Positions 11,447 through 21,154 are shown, counted from the first letter of the stretch. The stretch: DNA of 64,000 nucleotides from Pseudomonas crudilactis (GCF_013433315.1 NZ_WXVV01000017.1:102027-166026), one strand, 5' to 3'. Numbers and translations are program-made. The notes: generated from the letters alone by a model not told the origin.

Positions 11447-11878
11447 GGCGTTCTCATCGTCTGCGCTGTAAATGGTCCGATACGAAGGGCATTCGGACGC
11501 GGGTCGTTACTGTAGGCACGCAAAATATGCGGCTCGACCGGTGTCGTCTGCGTAATCGCTGTCGGGAAGTGTATCTGCCGAAAATCCACTGACGTTAGTA
11601 CCAATCAGTCTTCGACTATTTGAAAGTGTTGCGCTGAATCCGCTGGCGGCCGATAAAGGGCCTCGGATAGCTCAATAAAGCGGGCACGCATGCAGGTGCC
11701 TTGGGCTGATCGTCGTAAGAGGAATCAGTGGGTGTGCTCGTCAGTAGCCTTGAAAGGCTCGTCAGAAAAGACGTGCACCGCTGGCAAAAGAGCCAGGTCT
11801 GACGCGTGAAGCAGATTTGTCTCGGTCGCGTGTGCGGCTTCGACGGTGAAGCATCAAGCGTTTTACGCAAATGCCATT
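11447..11878 (-). other. Long dnaG leader region without a gene
   Basis: About 430 bases between the rpsU terminator and dnaG contain no credible gene. An 84-codon frame on the minus strand (11616-11870) has no ribosome site and an amino-acid make-up unlike a folded protein. A small palindrome AGCCTTGAAAGGCT lies near 11745-11760. I see no clear -10/-35 pair, although a separate dnaG promoter here is expected by analogy with other gammaproteobacteria. Confidence 0.5.
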
Positions 11879-11899
11879 AGCCCGGCTGAGAGCCGGGCT
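11879..11899 (-). terminator. rpsU-dnaG intercistronic terminator/attenuator
   Basis: A perfect nine-base-pair stem AGCCCGGCT / AGCCGGGCT with a three-base loop lies about 30 bases after the rpsU stop. It lacks a strong T-run on the minus strand, which fits a partial terminator that lets less transcription reach dnaG and rpoD than rpsU. Confidence 0.75.
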
Positions 11900-11931
11900 T
11901 AGGCAAGAAGCTTGCTACGAACGTCTGTGTA

Positions 11932-12147
11932 TTAGTACAGACGAACGGCGCGGCGCTGTTCGCGCTGAACTTTCTTGGCGTGACGCTTAACAGCGGCTGC
12001 TGCTTTGCGCTTACGCTCAGAAGTTGGCTTCTCGTAAAATTCGCGGCTACGAACTTCAGCCAGTACACCGGCTTTTTCGCAGGAGCGCTTGAAACGACGC
12101 AGAGCTACGTCGAAGGGTTCGTTCTCTTTAACTTTGACGGCTGGCAT
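11932..12147 (-). CDS. rpsU: 30S ribosomal protein S21 (bS21)
   Basis: A 71-residue, strongly basic protein starting [21 protein letters not shown], the standard length and sequence of bS21, which helps the small subunit pair with the Shine-Dalgarno region. It is the first gene of the rpsU-dnaG-rpoD operon. GAAGG lies about ten bases before the ATG. It is transcribed away from tsaD, with which it shares a 200-base upstream region. Confidence 0.98.
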
Positions 12148-12346
12148 CCAGAGCTACCTTCATTCATTACCGGGGTCAACATCCTCGCGGCAAAAGAGCA
12201 CTTGAAGACGTCGGTTTTTAAGGGTTGCGGATGTTAACCCCTCATCGCTCGGAATGCAAAGCCTCTGATCGAAAACCGCTGGTCGGGGCATCACGCGGCG
12301 ACTATTATGCGCGCCTTCGAAGTCAGCCTAAACAAGGCGCAAACCC

Positions 12347-13372
12347 ATGCTAGTACTGGGATTAGAAACCTCCTGCGACGAAACCGGCGTCGCATTATAT
12401 GACAGTGAACGCGGCCTCTTGGCTGACGCACTGTTCAGCCAGATCGACCTGCACCGCGCTTATGGCGGTGTGGTGCCGGAGCTGGCCTCGCGTGACCACG
12501 TCAAACGCATGCTGCCCTTGATCCGTCAGGTCTTGGCCGAGGCGGACTGCGTGCCGACCGAGATCGATGCGATCGCCTATACCGCGGGTCCTGGGCTGGT
12601 TGGCGCATTGCTCGTGGGGGCTTCCTGCGCCCAGGCACTGGCGTTTGCCTGGGGCATTCCGGCGCTGGGCGTGCATCACATGGAAGGCCACTTGCTGGCG
12701 CCGATGCTCGAGCCAAAACCGCCGGAATTCCCGTTCGTCGCTTTGTTGGTTTCCGGTGGTCATACGCAGCTGGTTCAGGTCGATGGCATTGGCCAATACA
12801 GCTTGCTTGGCGAGACGCTCGACGATGCCGCCGGCGAAGCGTTCGACAAAACCGCGAAGATGATGGGCCTGAATTATCCGGGCGGGCCGGAAATCGCCAA
12901 GTTGGCGGAGAAGGGCGTTGCAGGACGTTTCACCTTTCCACGTCCGATGTGTGATCGCCCGGGTCTGCAATTCAGCTTCAGTGGTCTGAAAACCTCTGCG
13001 CTCAACGCCTGGCAGCAGTGCGTCAGCGCCGGGGACGACAACGAGCAAGCCCGTTGCGACATCGCGCTGGCGTTCCAGCAGGCCGTGGTGGAGACTTTGA
13101 CCATCAAGTGCAAGCGTGCCCTGAAACAGGCCGGCATGAAGCGTCTGGTGATCGCTGGTGGCGTCAGTGCCAACAAGGCCTTGCGGGTTTCGTTGGAAAA
13201 GATGCTCGGCGACATGAAGGGCGATGTGTTTTACGCCCGCCCCGAGTTCTGCACCGACAATGGCGCGATGATCGCGTTTGCCGGTTGCCAGCGTTTGCAG
13301 GCGGGTCAGCAGGAAAGTCTGGCGATCAGCGTGCAGGCGCGCTGGCCGATGGAGCAGTTATCGGCGTTGTGA
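12347..13372 (+). CDS. tsaD: tRNA N6-threonylcarbamoyladenosine transferase (TsaD/Gcp)
   Basis: A 341-residue ASKHA-fold enzyme that transfers the threonylcarbamoyl group to A37 of ANN-decoding tRNAs, working with TsaB and TsaE. The N-terminus LGLETSCDETGVALY is the family signature, and the metal-binding HHMEGH motif is at residues 110-115; SGGHTQL and FSGLKTSA follow. AAGG lies upstream of the ATG. It converges with plsY. Confidence 0.98.
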   Translation: MLVLGLETSCDETGVALYDSERGLLADALFSQIDLHRAYGGVVPELASRDHVKRMLPLIRQVLAEADCVPTEIDAIAYTAGPGLVGALLVGASCAQALAFAWGIPALGVHHMEGHLLAPMLEPKPPEFPFVALLVSGGHTQLVQVDGIGQYSLLGETLDDAAGEAFDKTAKMMGLNYPGGPEIAKLAEKGVAGRFTFPRPMCDRPGLQFSFSGLKTSALNAWQQCVSAGDDNEQARCDIALAFQQAVVETLTIKCKRALKQAGMKRLVIAGGVSANKALRVSLEKMLGDMKGDVFYARPEFCTDNGAMIAFAGCQRLQAGQQESLAISVQARWPMEQLSAL

Positions 13373-13395
13373 TGAGCGGCGTTCATGGCCGGAAT

Positions 13396-13965
13396 TTAAA
13401 AATGCCGTTCGCGCCCGGCAAACAGGTCGCGTAGATTGCCGCGGTGGCGCCAGACGATCAGCAAGGTCAGTGCGCTCATCGGCAACAGCGCTTCCGGTTC
13501 CTGCCAGGCCAGCAACGGCAGGGTCAGCGGCGTGGCGATCAGTGCCGCCAGCGAGCTGGTGCGGGTCAGGTAAAACGTCAGCAACCAGGCGCATACTGCC
13601 AGCAGTGCTGCAGGCGGATACAGGCCCAGGAGCATGCCGGCAGCGGTGGCGACACCTTTGCCGCCACGGAAGCGAAAGTACAGCGGGAACAGGTGACCGA
13701 TCACGGCGCATACGCCAATCCACGCCTGATCCTGTAGCGAAAGACCTGCTGCCGAGGCGATCAGCACCGGCACCAGGCCTTTGCACAGATCACCGAGCAG
13801 GGTCAGGATCGCCAGTTTGCGACCGGCCAGGCGCAGCATGTTGGTGGCGCCGGCATTGCCCGAGCCACTCATTCGCGGGTCCGGATTTCCGGTCAGGCGG
13901 CTGAGCAAAATGGCGAAGGACAGCGAGCCGAGCAGGTAGGCGATAGTCGCCAGTAACCAAAACAT
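13396..13965 (-). CDS. plsY: Glycerol-3-phosphate acyltransferase PlsY
   Basis: A 189-residue polytopic membrane enzyme that acylates glycerol-3-phosphate with acyl-phosphate, the first committed step of phospholipid synthesis. The conserved motifs SGNAGATN near the N-terminus and RFRGGKGVAT in the middle are intact. The gene is transcribed opposite to its flanking genes tsaD and folB, as is usual in Pseudomonas. Confidence 0.96.
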   Translation of the reverse strand: MFWLLATIAYLLGSLSFAILLSRLTGNPDPRMSGSGNAGATNMLRLAGRKLAILTLLGDLCKGLVPVLIASAAGLSLQDQAWIGVCAVIGHLFPLYFRFRGGKGVATAAGMLLGLYPPAALLAVCAWLLTFYLTRTSSLAALIATPLTLPLLAWQEPEALLPMSALTLLIVWRHRGNLRDLFAGRERHF

Positions 13966-14039
13966 GCTAACTATTCCGGGCGAGGACGCCCTGATTCTAA
14001 CGGCGCATTGCGCCCTTGTCGTGCAGCGGAGAAAAGTGC

Positions 14040-14396
14040 TTGGACAGAGTGTTTATCGAGGGCCTGGAAGTCGACACCGTCATTGGTGCCTACGACTGGG
14101 AGCGCGGCATCCGACAGTGCCTGCGACTTGATCTGAGCTTCGCCTGGGACAATCGCCCGGCCGCTGCCGGTGACGACCTGACCCTGGCGCTCGACTACGC
14201 CAGCGTTTCCACGCGGATTCAGGCTTTTGCCGAGCAAGCGCAGTTTCAGTTGGTCGAGACCTTTGCCGAGCGTCTGGTCGAAGTGCTGATGAGCGAATTC
14301 AACATCACGTGGGTGCGGCTGAAGTTGACCAAGCCTGGCGCTGTACCGGCCGCGAAGGGCGGTGTGGGCGTGGAGATCGAGCGCGGATGTCGCTGA
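14040..14396 (+). CDS. folB: Dihydroneopterin aldolase
   Basis: A 118-residue folate-pathway enzyme that cleaves 7,8-dihydroneopterin to 6-hydroxymethyl-dihydropterin. The N-terminus (L/M)DRVFIEGLEVDTVIGAYDWE is characteristic, and an invariant Lys lies near residue 100 in the KLTKPGA motif. I chose the TTG start at 14040 because the family sequence begins exactly there and GGAG lies about ten bases upstream; an ATG at 14016 would add eight atypical residues. The stop overlaps the folK start by ten bases, implying translational coupling. Confidence 0.93.
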   Translation: MDRVFIEGLEVDTVIGAYDWERGIRQCLRLDLSFAWDNRPAAAGDDLTLALDYASVSTRIQAFAEQAQFQLVETFAERLVEVLMSEFNITWVRLKLTKPGAVPAAKGGVGVEIERGCR

Positions 14397-14905
14397 CTCA
14401 GGTCTACTTAGGGCTCGGCAGTAATATCGAGCGCGAAATCCATTTGCGTGCCGGACTCGACGCATTGGCGACGTTTCTGGTGGATATCCGCTGTTCGGCG
14501 GTGTTCGAGAGCGCGCCTGTGGGGATCAAGAGTGGGCCGTTCTTCAATTTTGTAGTGTCGGCGTATACCGACCTGCCGTTGATGGAGCTGGATCGACGCT
14601 TGAAATTCATCGAGGCGGATAACGGTCGTTACGCGCCTGATCGCAAGGGTTTGCCGCTGGATATCGACGTGCTGCTGTATGGCGAGCTGGCGGGGAGTTT
14701 CGACGGGCTGGTTTTGCCACGTGCCGAGATTCTGAAAAATGCTTTTGTGTTGTGGCCGCTGTCACTGATTGCGCCGGATCGCGTACATCCGAGTGTGGGA
14801 AAAAGCTTCGCGACGTTGTGGGCAGAGGCGCAGATTGATCAGGTGCTGGCGCCAGTAGCGTTCGAGTGGCGTGGTCAGCAGTTAACCTCTTCAGATCTGA
14901 GTTGA
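14387..14905 (+). CDS. folK: 6-hydroxymethyl-7,8-dihydropterin pyrophosphokinase
   Basis: A 172-residue HPPK that pyrophosphorylates the product of FolB. Visible family blocks are YLGLGSNIERE, the FFNFVVSAYTDLP strand and the catalytic PLDIDVLLYG. The ATG at 14387 lies inside the end of folB in another frame, and no separate ribosome site is needed. folB and folK form a two-gene unit. The protein ends shortly before a REP pair that separates it from cca. Confidence 0.95.
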   Translation: MSLTQVYLGLGSNIEREIHLRAGLDALATFLVDIRCSAVFESAPVGIKSGPFFNFVVSAYTDLPLMELDRRLKFIEADNGRYAPDRKGLPLDIDVLLYGELAGSFDGLVLPRAEILKNAFVLWPLSLIAPDRVHPSVGKSFATLWAEAQIDQVLAPVAFEWRGQQLTSSDLS

Positions 14906-14916
14906 CTTGACTGGCG

Positions 14917-14983
14917 TCTTCGCGAGCAAGCTCGCTCCCACAGTGGGCCCTATTCCAATTTGGGAGCGAGGTTGTTTGCGAAG
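14917..14983. repeat. REP pair (REPIN-like), inverted
   Basis: Two REP cores face each other across about 20 bases: CGCGAGCAAGCTCGCTCCCA on the left and a degenerate TGGGAGCGAGGTTGTTTGCG on the right. It fills the gap between the convergent folK and cca genes and may form a hairpin in both transcripts. Confidence 0.85.
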
Positions 14984-14987
14984 GTTT

Positions 14988-16217
14988 TCAGACTGACGCC
15001 GCCTCTTTGTAAGCCTTCAACGCCCTCAGTCGTTCACGCTTCAGCGCTTCGCCCAGTTCCGGTCCCTTGAATCCCTTCTCCAGCAACGGCTGCACTGCGA
15101 CTTCCCGCGCGGCCTTCGCCGCACCCCGCAAATAATCCGCCTGTGGATAATTTCTCTGCTCCAGCCCTTTGCGGCCTCGGGCGTCCATTTCGCATGCGAC
15201 GATGAACTCTTCAAACCGCTGTGGCCGACGATACACGTCAAAACTCTGCAGCAACTCCAGCAATGTCGAAGCCTTCAGTTCCAGCGCCCGATGGCCATGG
15301 GTATGGTACTTGCCGACCAGTAGCGCCAATTCCTGACAATCCTTTGGTGCCTTAAAGCGTTCGTTGACCGCTTTGATCAGCTTCAACCCCGTGTGCTCAT
15401 GGGCGATGTGTCGCGGCCACTGTTCTTCCGGGGTCAGACCTTTACCGAGATCGTGCAGCAGGCAAGCCCAGCGTACTGTCAGCGGTTGTTTGTACAGCGC
15501 CGATTGCTCCAGAACGCTGAGCGTGTGCAGGCCGGTGTCGATTTCCGGATGATGGGCTTCCGGTTGTGGCACGCCAAACAGCGCGTCGACCTCTGGCATC
15601 AGTACTTTAAGCGCGCCGCAGTCGCGCAGCACCTGAATGAACACCTGCGGCTGATCTTCCATCAAGGCGCGGGAGATTTCCTTCCAGCTGCGTTCGGCGG
15701 TCAGCGCCTCCAGTTCGCCGGAGTCGCTGAGTTGACGCATTAATTCCCGCGTCTCTGGCGCGACCGTGAAACCGAGCTCGGCATAGCGCGCGGCGAAGCG
15801 GGCAACGCGCAATACCCGCAGAGGATCTTCGGCGAACGCCGGGGAAACGTGGCGCAGGATTCTCGCATCAAGATCGCGCTGGCCATGGTACGGATCGGTC
15901 AGATTCTGCTGGTCGTCCTCGGCCATGGCATTGATCGTCAGGTCGCGACGAATCAGGTCTTCTTCAAGCGTTACTTCGGGGCTGGCGTGAAAGGTGAAGC
16001 CGCCATAACCGCGCCCGCTCTTGCGCTCGGTGCGGGCGAGGGCGTATTCCTCGCCGCTTTTGGGATGAAGAAACACCGGGAAATCCGCGCCCACCGGGCG
16101 ATAGCCCTTGGCGAGCATTTCTTCCGTGGTAGCGCCGACCACCACCCAATCGATGTCAGTAACCGGTTTGCCCAGCAAGCGATCACGTACGGCGCCGCCA
16201 ACCTTGAAAATCTGCAT
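14988..16217 (-). CDS. cca: CCA-adding tRNA nucleotidyltransferase with HD domain
   Basis: A 409-residue class II nucleotidyltransferase that builds or repairs the tRNA 3' CCA end. The N-terminal signature VGGAVRDRLLG is followed by the catalytic DID motif and by RRDLTINAMA; the C-terminal half carries an HD phosphohydrolase domain (LLHDLGKG), the long form typical of gammaproteobacteria. It lies 63 bases downstream of the spoVR-like gene and may be read with that unit. Confidence 0.97.
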   Translation of the reverse strand: MQIFKVGGAVRDRLLGKPVTDIDWVVVGATTEEMLAKGYRPVGADFPVFLHPKSGEEYALARTERKSGRGYGGFTFHASPEVTLEEDLIRRDLTINAMAEDDQQNLTDPYHGQRDLDARILRHVSPAFAEDPLRVLRVARFAARYAELGFTVAPETRELMRQLSDSGELEALTAERSWKEISRALMEDQPQVFIQVLRDCGALKVLMPEVDALFGVPQPEAHHPEIDTGLHTLSVLEQSALYKQPLTVRWACLLHDLGKGLTPEEQWPRHIAHEHTGLKLIKAVNERFKAPKDCQELALLVGKYHTHGHRALELKASTLLELLQSFDVYRRPQRFEEFIVACEMDARGRKGLEQRNYPQADYLRGAAKAAREVAVQPLLEKGFKGPELGEALKRERLRALKAYKEAASV

Positions 16218-16280
16218 AAAAAACCTCCGTTAGCCCGACAGGATAACCCTTGCGTCAGACTTTCGGAGGTCGGAACCGGA

Positions 16281-17843
16281 TCAAAGATGAATGACGGCGA
16301 GGTCAAGTCGACCGTAATCCCCTTCGCTGTGGTCACTGCGTGGTGGAACGTGATGAGTTTTCATGATCTGGTCGCCTTGCAGGGTTTCCAGATGGATATC
16401 AAAGCCCCACAGGCGATGCAGGTGTTTAAGTACTTCTTCGGTGGAGTCTCCCAGCGGTTTACGATCATGCTGTTGGTGACGCAGGGTCAGTGAGCGGTCG
16501 CCGCGCCGATCAATGCTGTAAATCTGCACGTTCGGTTCACGATTGCCGAGGTTGTATTGCGCGGCCAGGGTTTCGCGAATGATCCGGTAGCCGGGTTCAT
16601 CATGAATTGCAGGCACCAACAAGTCGTCCTTCTGATCGTCATCCATGATGCTGAATAACTTCAGATCACGGATCACTTTCGGTGACAGGTATTGCAGGAT
16701 GAAACTCTCATCCTTGAAGCTGCTCATGGCGAACTTGATGGTCGATAGCCAGTCCGTACCGGCAATTTCCGGGAACCAGTGACGATCTTCCTCGGTTGGT
16801 TCTTCACACATGCGCCGAATGTCACGGTACATGGCGAAGCCCAGTGCATAAGGGTTGATCCCGTTGTAATAGGGGCTGTCGAAACCCGGCTGGAACACCA
16901 CGCTGGTGTGCGAAGTGAGAAATTCCATCATGAAACCGTCGGTGACCAGGCCTTCGTCGTACAGGTCGTTCATCAGCGTGTAGTGCCAGAACGTTGCCCA
17001 GCCTTCGTTCATGACCTGGGTCTGGCGTTGTGGATAAAAATACTGGGCGATCTTGCGCACGATACGCACGATTTCGCGCTGCCACGGCTCCAGCAGCGGC
17101 GCATGTTTCTCGATGAAGTAGAGGATGTTTTCCTGCGGCTCGGCCGGGAAGCGCGCGTTGTCCCTGTCGCTGTATTTGTCCGCGCCTTTGGGAATGGTGC
17201 GCCACAGATCGTTGATCTGCTTTTGCATGTGCTCTTCGCGATCTTTCTGCCGCCGGCGCTCCTCTTCGGCGGAAATCGGATAAGGACGCTTGTAGCGATC
17301 GACGCCGTAGTTCATCAGGGCATGGCAGGAGTCGAGCAGGTCTTCCACCGCATCGATGCCGTGGCGTTCTTCGCACTGCATGATGTACTGCTTGGCGAAC
17401 ACCAGATAATCGATGATTGAGCTGGCATCGGTCCAGGTACGAAACAGGTAATTGCCCTTGAAGAAGCTGTTGTGGCCGTAGCACGCGTGCGCCACCACCA
17501 GCGCCTGCATGCAGATGGTGTTCTCTTCCATCAGGTAAGCAATGCACGGATCGGAGTTGATCACGATTTCGTAGGCCAGGCCCATCTGCCCACGGCTGTA
17601 GGATTTTTCGGTGCTGAGGAAGTGTTTGCCGTAGGACCAGTGGTGATAACCCAGTGGCATGCCCACCGAGGCGTACGCATCCATCATTTGCTCGGCGGTG
17701 ATCACTTCGATCTGGTTGGGATAGGTATCCAGGGCATAGCGGGCCGCGATCCGGGCGATTTCGCGGTCGTAGGTCTGGATCAGCTCGAATGTCCATTCGG
17801 AGCCGGTGGAAATGGGTTGGCGCTTCTGCTCTTTGGCGGTCAT
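16281..17843 (-). CDS. SpoVR family protein (YcgB-like)
   Basis: A 520-residue soluble protein of the SpoVR/YcgB family, whose biochemical role is unknown; Bacillus SpoVR affects spore cortex and E. coli YcgB belongs to the stationary-phase stress regulon. Characteristic runs include GMPLGYHHWSYGKHF, VAHACYGHNSFFKGN and NEGWATFWHYTL, rich in His and aromatic residues. The start overlaps the stop of the upstream gene by four bases (ATGA), showing translational coupling with the yeaH and prkA homologues. Confidence 0.95.
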   Translation of the reverse strand: MTAKEQKRQPISTGSEWTFELIQTYDREIARIAARYALDTYPNQIEVITAEQMMDAYASVGMPLGYHHWSYGKHFLSTEKSYSRGQMGLAYEIVINSDPCIAYLMEENTICMQALVVAHACYGHNSFFKGNYLFRTWTDASSIIDYLVFAKQYIMQCEERHGIDAVEDLLDSCHALMNYGVDRYKRPYPISAEEERRRQKDREEHMQKQINDLWRTIPKGADKYSDRDNARFPAEPQENILYFIEKHAPLLEPWQREIVRIVRKIAQYFYPQRQTQVMNEGWATFWHYTLMNDLYDEGLVTDGFMMEFLTSHTSVVFQPGFDSPYYNGINPYALGFAMYRDIRRMCEEPTEEDRHWFPEIAGTDWLSTIKFAMSSFKDESFILQYLSPKVIRDLKLFSIMDDDQKDDLLVPAIHDEPGYRIIRETLAAQYNLGNREPNVQIYSIDRRGDRSLTLRHQQHDRKPLGDSTEEVLKHLHRLWGFDIHLETLQGDQIMKTHHVPPRSDHSEGDYGRLDLAVIHL

Positions 17844-19111
17844 GTCACTAACCTGCGCTGGAAGAGTTCACGGAAGACCGGATAGATATCCCCGGCCGAG
17901 ACCAGTTGCTGCTGGGCAAAAGTGTCAGAAAAGGCTTCGGCGATGCGTTCGTACTCGTACCACAATGCCTGATGTTCGCGCGGGGTGATCTCCACGTAAG
18001 TGTAGTACTGCACAAACGGCATGATCTGGTTGATCAGGATGTCGCGGCAGATTGGCGAGTCGTCGTTCCAGTTGTCACCGTCGGAAGCCTGGGCTGCGTA
18101 GATGTTCCACTCGTTGCTCGGGTAACGCTCGGCCATGATCTCCTGCATCAGTTTCAAGGCGCTGGACACGATGGTGCCGCCGGTTTCCCGGGAATAGAAA
18201 AACTCTTCTTCGTCGACTTCCCGAGCGCTGGTGTGATGGCGGATGAATACCACGTCGATCTTGTCGTAATTCCGTTTCAGGAACAGGTACAACAGGATGA
18301 AAAAGCGTTTGGCGATGTCCTTGGTCGCCTGGGTCATGGAGCCGGAGACGTCCATCAGACAGAACATCACCGCTTTCGAACTGGGGTTGGGCTGTTTGAT
18401 CAGCAAGTTGTACTTCAAGTCGAAGGTATCGAGGAACGGCACGCGATGGATGCGCGCGCTGAGCTTTTCGATTTCCGCTTCGAGTTCCTGAATATCGCCG
18501 AAGTTGTCCGGCTCTTCGCGTCTCAGGCGCTCAAGTTCTTCTTTGACTTCGCGCAGTTTTGCCCGACTGCTGCCAGACAGGGCAATGCGTCGCGCATGAG
18601 CCGAGCGCAGCGTGCGGATGATGTTGATGCGTGACGGGTTACCTTCGTTACTGATCCCGGCACGAACGGTCTTGAAGGTGTCGGTGCCGCTGAGGTTACG
18701 TTTGACCAGGTTCGGCAGTTCGAGGTCTTCGAACATGAATTCGAGGAATTCTTCCTGGGTGATCTGGAAGACGAACTCGTCCATGCCCTCGCCGGAATTG
18801 CCAGCCTTGCCGGGACCACGTCCGCCGCCACCTCCCGGTGGGCGGGCAATATGCTCGCCGGCGGTGAATTCCTTGTTGCCGGGATGAACCACGGTCTGCT
18901 TGCCGCCACGGCCGTGGTGAAGCACCGGTTCGTCGATGTCGCGACCGGGAATGCTGATCTGTTCGCCGTGTTCCATATCGGTAATGGAACGCCGGCTGAC
19001 CGCCTCTTCGACAGCCTTTTTGATGTGGTCACGGTAACGCCGCAGGAAACGCTGGCGGTTCACCGTGCTCTTGTTCTTGCCATTCAGACGTCGGTCGATC
19101 ACATAGCTCAT
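17840..19111 (-). CDS. yeaH: DUF444 / YeaH family protein
   Basis: A 423-residue protein with an N-terminal charged region (SYVIDRRLNGKNKSTVNRQ), a Gly-rich patch near residues 85-100, and a C-terminal von Willebrand A-like domain with the MIDAS-type start FCLMDVSGSM. In E. coli the homologue accompanies the kinase PrkA (YeaG). I start at 19111, where the family sequence begins; an upstream in-frame start at 19174 lies in repeat-like DNA. It is the middle gene of prkA-yeaH-spoVR, about 120 bases after prkA. Confidence 0.95.
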   Translation of the reverse strand: MSYVIDRRLNGKNKSTVNRQRFLRRYRDHIKKAVEEAVSRRSITDMEHGEQISIPGRDIDEPVLHHGRGGKQTVVHPGNKEFTAGEHIARPPGGGGGRGPGKAGNSGEGMDEFVFQITQEEFLEFMFEDLELPNLVKRNLSGTDTFKTVRAGISNEGNPSRINIIRTLRSAHARRIALSGSSRAKLREVKEELERLRREEPDNFGDIQELEAEIEKLSARIHRVPFLDTFDLKYNLLIKQPNPSSKAVMFCLMDVSGSMTQATKDIAKRFFILLYLFLKRNYDKIDVVFIRHHTSAREVDEEEFFYSRETGGTIVSSALKLMQEIMAERYPSNEWNIYAAQASDGDNWNDDSPICRDILINQIMPFVQYYTYVEITPREHQALWYEYERIAEAFSDTFAQQQLVSAGDIYPVFRELFQRRLVT

Positions 19112-19126
19112 ACGTGGCCCTCCGGG

Positions 19127-19230
19127 CAGCTTCAAGTTGTGAGCTGCGAGCTGCAAGAAGAAGCGGTTGCCCATGGGTCAGGGTTCATCTGCTTTTTTCT
19201 TGCAGCCCGTAGCTTGAAGCTTGTAGCTGT
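19127..19230. repeat. Inverted repeat of the CAGCTTCAAG..CTTGCAG type
   Basis: The prkA-yeaH gap carries two inexact inverted arms, CAGCTTCAAGTTG...GAGCTGCAAG on the left and CTTGCAGCCCG...CTTGTAGCTG on the right, separated by about 40 bases. It differs in sequence from the GGGAGCGAGC REPs. It would form a large hairpin in the mRNA and could set unequal amounts of the two products. Confidence 0.7.
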
Positions 19231-19231
19231 T

Positions 19232-21154
19232 TTACTGCGATTTCCGGACCCGTAGGTACCATTCGGACAGCAGACGTACCTGTTTGTCGGTGTAGCCGCG
19301 TTCGACCATTCGAGTGACGAAGTCGTTGTGCTTTTGCTGATCCTCCTTGCTGGCCTTGGCGTTGAAGCTGATGACTGGCAGCAGATCCTCGGTGTTCGAG
19401 AACATTTTCTTCTCGATGACCACGCGCAGTTTTTCGTAGCTGAGCCAGGTCGGGTTCTTGCCGTTGTTGTTGGCGCGGGCGCGCAATACGAAGTTGACGA
19501 TCTCGTTGCGGAAATCCTTCGGATTGCTGATGCCGGCCGGTTTCTCGATTTTCTCCAGTTCTTCGTTCAGCGCCACGCGGTTGAGAATCTCGCCGGTTTC
19601 CGGATCGCGGTACTCCTGATCCTGAATCCAGAAATCCGCGTACAGCACGTAGCGGTCGAAGATGTTCTGGCCGTACTCGCTGTAAGACTCGAGGTAAGCG
19701 GTCTGGATCTCCTTGCCGATGAATTCGATATAACGCGGCGCCAGGTATTCCTTCAGGTAGCGCAGGTAGCGCTCGCGGGTTTCGGCCTGGAATTGCTCCT
19801 GTTCGATCTGCTGTTCCAGCACATAGAGCAGGTGCACCGGGTTGGCGGCGATTTCATGCGGATCGAAGTTGAAGACCTTGGACAGGATCTTGAACGCGAA
19901 GCGGGTCGACAGACCGTTCATGCCCTCGTCGACGCCTGCCGAGTCGCGATATTCCTGGATCGACTTGGCTTTCGGATCGGTGTCCTTGAGGTTTTCGCCG
20001 TCGTAGACGCGCATCTTCGAATAAATGTTGGAGTTTTCCGGCTCCTTGAGGCGCGACAGCACGGTGAACTGCGCGAGCATCTTCAGGGTGTCAGGTGCGC
20101 AATGGGCTTTGGCCAGAGAACTGTTGAACAGCAGTTTGTCGTAGATCTTCACTTCGTCGCTGACGCGCAGGCAATACGGCACTTTGACGATGTAGATCCG
20201 GTCGATGAACGCTTCGTTGTTCTTGTTGTTACGGAAGGTGTGCCATTCCGATTCGTTGGAGTGGGCGAGCAGGATCCCGGTAAACGGAATCGCGCCAAGA
20301 CCTTCGGTACTGTTGTAGTTACCTTCCTGTGTGGCGGTCAGCAACGGGTGCAGCACCTTGATCGGTGCCTTGAACATTTCGACGAATTCCATCAGGCCCT
20401 GGTTGGCCCGGCACAGCGCACCGGAGTAGCTGTAGGCGTCGGCGTCGTTCTGTGGGTATTCCTCGAGTTTGCGGATGTCGACCTTACCGACCAGCGCCGA
20501 GATGTCCTGGTTGTTCTCGTCACCCGGTTCGGTCTTGGCCACGGCGATCTGGTTGAGGATCGACGGGTACAGTTTGACCACGCGGAACTGGCTGATGTCG
20601 CCGCCGAATTCGGCCAGGCGTTTGGTTGCCCATGGCGACATGATGGTGTTCAGGTAGCGCCGTGGGATGCCGAAGTCTTCTTCGAGGATCGCGCCATCTT
20701 CGGTGGCGTTGAACAGACCCAGTGGCGATTCGAACACGGGCGAGCCCTTGATCGCGTAGAAGGGCACTTTCTCGATCAGCTGTTTCAGCTTCTCGGCCAG
20801 GGATGATTTACCGCCGCCGACGGGGCCGAGCAGATAAAGGATTTGCTTCTTCTCTTCCAGGCCTTGGGCGGCATGGCGGAAATACGAGACGATCTGGTCG
20901 ATGCATTCTTCCATCCCGTGGAAGTCTTCAAAGGCCGGATAGCGACGAATCACCTTGTTGGAGAAGATGCGTGACAGCCTCGAGTTAGTCGAGGTGTCGA
21001 GCAGTTCCGGCTCACCGATGGCCAGTAATAGACGCTCGGCGGCGGAAACGTAGGCGCTACGGTCTTTCTTGCACAGCTCCAGGTACTCTTGCAGCGAGAG
21101 TTCTTCCTGGCGTGTGGACTCGAAGCGTTGTTGGAAGTGGCTAAAGATACTCAT
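19232..21154 (-). CDS. prkA: PrkA serine protein kinase (YeaG-like)
   Basis: A 640-residue AAA+-like protein kinase, the standard length. The Walker A loop reads GPVGGGKSS near residue 115, followed by the PrkA C-terminal kinase-like domain. E. coli YeaG responds to nitrogen starvation and acid stress. I begin at 21154, where GAGGTG stands eight bases before the ATG and the protein starts MSIFSHFQQRFE, as in homologues; a longer frame upstream is non-coding. It is the first gene of the three-gene stress unit. Confidence 0.96.
   Translation of the reverse strand: MSIFSHFQQRFESTRQEELSLQEYLELCKKDRSAYVSAAERLLLAIGEPELLDTSTNSRLSRIFSNKVIRRYPAFEDFHGMEECIDQIVSYFRHAAQGLEEKKQILYLLGPVGGGKSSLAEKLKQLIEKVPFYAIKGSPVFESPLGLFNATEDGAILEEDFGIPRRYLNTIMSPWATKRLAEFGGDISQFRVVKLYPSILNQIAVAKTEPGDENNQDISALVGKVDIRKLEEYPQNDADAYSYSGALCRANQGLMEFVEMFKAPIKVLHPLLTATQEGNYNSTEGLGAIPFTGILLAHSNESEWHTFRNNKNNEAFIDRIYIVKVPYCLRVSDEVKIYDKLLFNSSLAKAHCAPDTLKMLAQFTVLSRLKEPENSNIYSKMRVYDGENLKDTDPKAKSIQEYRDSAGVDEGMNGLSTRFAFKILSKVFNFDPHEIAANPVHLLYVLEQQIEQEQFQAETRERYLRYLKEYLAPRYIEFIGKEIQTAYLESYSEYGQNIFDRYVLYADFWIQDQEYRDPETGEILNRVALNEELEKIEKPAGISNPKDFRNEIVNFVLRARANNNGKNPTWLSYEKLRVVIEKKMFSNTEDLLPVISFNAKASKEDQQKHNDFVTRMVERGYTDKQVRLLSEWYLRVRKSQ

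Noticed and set aside
11616..11870. An 84-codon minus-strand frame in the dnaG leader
   Set aside because: It has no ribosome site, no family features and an unlikely composition; the region is better seen as untranslated leader.
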